Source of the DNA: Actinomycetota bacterium | GTDB taxonomy: Bacteria; Actinomycetota; Acidimicrobiia; Acidimicrobiales; Ilumatobacteraceae | Assembly (NCBI GenBank): GCA_005793785.1 | Contig: SXPW01000090.1 | Coordinates: 1-7,403, forward strand | Reading direction: 5' to 3' | Length of the DNA stretch: 7,403 nucleotides | In this document: positions 4,626 through 7,403 of the stretch, in pieces | Position numbering within the stretch: the first letter of the stretch is position 1 | How the letters are laid out: each line of letters begins with the position of its first letter | Translations under genes and position numbers: made by a program | Notes under the pieces: model-generated | Told to the model about the DNA's origin: nothing | Database searches by the model: none | What the model saw: the letters and a program-made list of their open reading frames with translations, nothing else

Positions 4626-6314
4626 ATGGCTCCAACACCCACCACTCCCAAGCGAATGCCCTACGACAAGTACGCCGCCTACGTACCGCTCGTACTGGCC
4701 GATCGCACGTGGCCGAACAAGGTCATCACCACGGCACCACTGTGGTGTGCGGTCGATTTGCGCGACGGCAACCAGGCCCTCATCGATCCCATGGACCCCG
4801 AACGCAAACTTCGGATGTTCAAGACCCTCGTGAAGATGGGATTCAAGGAGATCGAGGTCGGCTTTCCTTCGGCGAGCCAGCCCGACTTCGACTTCGTGCG
4901 TCACATCATCGAACACGACCTCATTCCCGACGACGTGACCATCCAGGTGCTGGTGCAGTGCCGACCCGAACTGATTCGGCGAACCTACGAGAGCATCCGC
5001 GGGGCACGACGGGCAATCGTTCACTTCTACAACTCGGTGAATCCGCTGCAACGGCGCGTGGTGTTCGGGCTCGACCAGGCGGGCGTCACCAAGATCGCGG
5101 TCGAGGCCGCCGCGTTGTGTCGCTCTTTGGAGGCAACGGTTCCGGGCACCGAGGTTCGCTACGAATACTCGCCGGAGAGTTTCACCCTGGCCGAACCCGA
5201 GTTCGCCGTGCACATCTGCGAGGCCGTGATGGACGTGATCAAGCCGACGACGGAACGACCGCTCATCCTCAACCTGCCCGCCACCGTCGAGTGCTACTCG
5301 CCGAACGTCTACGGAGACGTGATCGAGTGGTTCGGGCGGACCATCAAGCAACGACAGTCCATCGTGCTGTCGTTGCACCCCCACAACGACCGTGGCTGCG
5401 CGGTTGCTGCCGCCGAGTTCGGCGTGATGGCCGGCGCCGATCGTGTCGAGGGCACGCTGTTCGGCAACGGTGAACGCACCGGCACCGTCGATGTGATCAC
5501 CCTGGCGATGAACCTGTTCGTGAACGGCGTCGACCCGAAATTGGACATGAGCGACATCGACGCGCTGCGTCGTGATGCGGAATATTGCAACCGGCTTCCG
5601 GTGCCCGAGCGCCAGCCCTATGCAGGCGACCTCGTGTACACGGCGTTCTCCGGCAGTCATCAGGACGCCATCAAGAAGGGCCTCGATGCACTGCCCGCCG
5701 ACTACTCGACGTGGGAGGTGCCGTACCTCCCGCTCGACCCCAAGCACGTCGGTCGCACCTACGAGGCGGTCATCCGGGTCAACAGTCAGTCGGGCAAGGG
5801 CGGGGTTGCCTACGTGATGAAGACCGAACACGGCTTCGATCTGCCGCGGCGACTGCAGATCGAATTCTCACGGACCATCCAGCACATCACGGAGGATTCG
5901 GGCACGGAAATCGCGCCCGGGTTGATGTGGGAGGCCTTCGAGGCCGAATACCTCTCCAGTGCCCCGAAGTACTCGCTCACCAGCCACGAGCTACGCAGTT
6001 CGAGCGACGGCGTCACCAGCATCACCGCGCAAGTCGAGGCCGACGGCAAACGTCTGACGTTGCGCGGCGAAGGCAACGGACCCATCGATGCCTTCGTCCA
6101 CGGTCTGCGCCAGGAGTTCGGCGTGAAACTCGACGTGAAGGATTACGTCGAACATGCGCTCAGCCAGGGTTCGGAGGCCTCGGCCGTCGCCTACATCGAG
6201 AGTTCCAACGAATCGGGCGACGTGTGCTGGGGCGTGGGAGTACACCCGAGCACGATCACCGCATCGCTGCGCGCGGTGCTCAGCGCGTTCGAGCGTCAGC
6301 AGCGTCGTCGATAA
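4626..6314 (+). CDS. leuA: 2-isopropylmalate synthase, long form with C-terminal regulatory domain
   Basis: A 562-residue enzyme that condenses 2-oxoisovalerate with acetyl-CoA, the first committed step of leucine synthesis. The TIM-barrel domain carries DLRDGNQ (44-50; R46, D47) and the metal pair HPHND (H251, H253). E184 lies in YSPES, and GNGERTGTVD (280-289) follows. These sit at a constant offset of 34 from the corresponding Mycobacterium tuberculosis residues R80, D81, E218, H285 and H287. H345 (GSHQD) and Y379 fit the subdomain residues His379 and Tyr410. Residues from about 430 on form the LeuA dimerisation/allosteric domain that binds leucine, so feedback inhibition is expected. The ATG at 4626 gives the usual N-terminus (PKRMPYDKY) but has only a weak GAAAG site 10 nt upstream. 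A leucine attenuator precedes it. Its last 35 bp overlap the 3' end of the convergent MMPL gene. Confidence 0.97.
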   Translation: MAPTPTTPKRMPYDKYAAYVPLVLADRTWPNKVITTAPLWCAVDLRDGNQALIDPMDPERKLRMFKTLVKMGFKEIEVGFPSASQPDFDFVRHIIEHDLIPDDVTIQVLVQCRPELIRRTYESIRGARRAIVHFYNSVNPLQRRVVFGLDQAGVTKIAVEAAALCRSLEATVPGTEVRYEYSPESFTLAEPEFAVHICEAVMDVIKPTTERPLILNLPATVECYSPNVYGDVIEWFGRTIKQRQSIVLSLHPHNDRGCAVAAAEFGVMAGADRVEGTLFGNGERTGTVDVITLAMNLFVNGVDPKLDMSDIDALRRDAEYCNRLPVPERQPYAGDLVYTAFSGSHQDAIKKGLDALPADYSTWEVPYLPLDPKHVGRTYEAVIRVNSQSGKGGVAYVMKTEHGFDLPRRLQIEFSRTIQHITEDSGTEIAPGLMWEAFEAEYLSSAPKYSLTSHELRSSSDGVTSITAQVEADGKRLTLRGEGNGPIDAFVHGLRQEFGVKLDVKDYVEHALSQGSEASAVAYIESSNESGDVCWGVGVHPSTITASLRAVLSAFERQQRRR

Positions 6315-7403
6315 CTTCTCCGACCTCGAGTTCGAAGTCGGGATCATCGACGATTGCATCGCCGTCGTGGGACTTGCCCTCGACGTCGATTCTCGGGAGC
6401 AGCCGATCGAGCCAGCGCGGCAACCACCAGTTGCGATCTCCGAGGAGTTCCATCGTCGCCGGCACGAGCAACATGCGCACGACGGTGGCGTCGAGCAGTA
6501 CCGCGACAGCCAATCCGAATCCGAACATCTTGATACTGCGATTCGGGTCGAGTACGAAACTTCCGAAGACGAACACCATGATCGCCGCGGCGGCGGTGAT
6601 GACCCGCGCGGTCTTGGCGAGTCCGTCGGCGACGGCCAACTCGTTGTCACCGGTGCGGTCGTATTCCTCCTTCACGCGCGACAGGAGGAACACCTCGTAG
6701 TCCATCGACAAACCGAAGACGATGGCGAACATCATGACCGGTAGCCACGGATCGATCGGCGCACTGCCACCCAGTCCCACCAGTGATGCTCCCCAACCCC
6801 ACTGGAACACCGCCACCACGGCACCGTAGGCCGATCCGATCGAGAGCAGGTTCATCAGCACCGCCTTCAACGGCACGAGCAACGAACGGAAGACCACCAT
6901 CAGCAAGACGAACGACAGCAGCAGTACCACCGCGAAGAACAATGGCAGGCGTGCCGCCAGGTAGCGACTGAAATCGACGTTGACTGCGACGTTGCCGGTG
7001 ACCTTCACGTCGAGACCGGAGTCCCCGACCGTTGTCGGAATGGCGACCTCACGCAGTTGTTGGACGAGATCGGCGGCCTCCTGCGACTGCGGCGACCCGA
7101 CGGGATACACCGTCCACAACACGGCGGTCGGTGTGCTGGGATCGTTGGGAATCGCCGGACTTGCATTGACGATTCCAGGGGTCGAGGCGAGCGTGCCACT
7201 CAACGCTTGGGCAGCGGCGAGTTGATCCGGTGAATCGATGGCCGCCACCAGTGTGAGCGGACCGTTGAAACCCGGACCGAAACCTTCGGCGAGCAGGTCG
7301 TAAGCCCGCTTCGTGGTGGAGTCGGCGGGATAGTTGCCTTCGTCGGCGAAACCGAGGCGCAATGAAAGTACGGGGACCGTCAGCGCACCGAGTACGCCGA
7401 CAC
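6280..7403 (-). CDS. MMPL/RND-family transporter, C-terminal half (5' end outside window)
   Basis: The C-terminal 373 residues of a large inner-membrane transporter driven by the proton gradient. In actinobacteria such proteins export lipids or other hydrophobic molecules. Counting from the first complete codon at 7399-7401, the fragment holds the end of TM7 (1-13) and an extracytoplasmic domain (about 20-145, beginning LRLGFADEGN). TM8 (about 152-171), TM9 (174-200), TM10 (219-243), TM11 (265-284) and TM12 (290-320) follow. TM10 bears GLSMDYEVFLLSR with the Asp-Tyr pair at 234-235 (codons 6697-6702), the MMPL proton-relay motif. A short acidic cytosolic tail follows, so this is not a long-tailed MmpL3. 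The reading frame continues past the window edge; a TTG at 7360-7362 is internal, not the start. The substrate cannot be named. The gene converges on leuA and overlaps it by 35 bp, with no functional link implied. Confidence 0.93.
   Translation of the reverse strand, partial: VGVLGALTVPVLSLRLGFADEGNYPADSTTKRAYDLLAEGFGPGFNGPLTLVAAIDSPDQLAAAQALSGTLASTPGIVNASPAIPNDPSTPTAVLWTVYPVGSPQSQEAADLVQQLREVAIPTTVGDSGLDVKVTGNVAVNVDFSRYLAARLPLFFAVVLLLSFVLLMVVFRSLLVPLKAVLMNLLSIGSAYGAVVAVFQWGWGASLVGLGGSAPIDPWLPVMMFAIVFGLSMDYEVFLLSRVKEEYDRTGDNELAVADGLAKTARVITAAAAIMVFVFGSFVLDPNRSIKMFGFGLAVAVLLDATVVRMLLVPATMELLGDRNWWLPRWLDRLLPRIDVEGKSHDGDAIVDDPDFELEVGEVIDDAADARTR

Noticed and set aside
4500..5831. Long open frame (443 codons) antisense to leuA and its leader
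   Set aside because: It is a shadow of leuA with no recognisable domain, and it crosses the attenuator terminator. There is no supporting ribosome site.
7360..7362. TTG as the start of the MMPL gene
   Set aside because: The frame stays open beyond it to the window edge, and the upstream residues (VGVLGALTVPVLS) look like the end of a membrane helix as expected for TM7, so the TTG is an internal leucine.

Overview
The window is GC-rich and densely coded. It looks like the chromosome of an actinobacterium, possibly an acidimicrobial-type lineage. This rests on four things: a long-form 2-isopropylmalate synthase that aligns residue for residue with the mycobacterial enzyme, the actinobacterial style of the DEAD-box helicase and MMPL protein, TANNNT-type -10 elements, and a leader peptide that appears to be leaderless. 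Exact taxonomy cannot be fixed from the sequence alone.

Layout from left to right: (1) the 3' half of leuC and all of leuD, joined by an ATGA overlap, which together form isopropylmalate isomerase; (2) a minimal DEAD-box RNA helicase on the minus strand, ending 13 nt from leuD; (3) a 197-nt divergent intergenic region (2525-2721) packed with inverted repeats and a candidate promoter; (4) a 67-codon unrecognised small ORF with a strong Shine-Dalgarno (SD) sequence, whose stop codon overlaps the start of a homospermidine synthase gene (hss) that has no SD of its own; (5) a leucine attenuator (leader peptide MNGGAILLLT, a strong hairpin and a U-tailed terminator); (6) leuA; (7) the C-terminal half of an MMPL/RND-family membrane transporter on the minus strand, whose 3' end overlaps the 3' end of leuA by 35 bp and which runs off the right edge.

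The leucine genes work together. LeuA makes 2-isopropylmalate from 2-oxoisovalerate and acetyl-CoA, and LeuCD isomerises it to 3-isopropylmalate. LeuA output is probably controlled twice, by leucine-codon attenuation of transcription and by the C-terminal allosteric domain. The hss unit is a separate polyamine gene placed between leuCD and leuA. Its operator-like palindromes and translationally coupled small ORF are the least explained part of the window. No mobile element, CRISPR array, tRNA or rRNA is visible, and no gene-free stretch exceeds about 205 nt. I see no clearly new multi-gene system; the most interesting material is regulatory.
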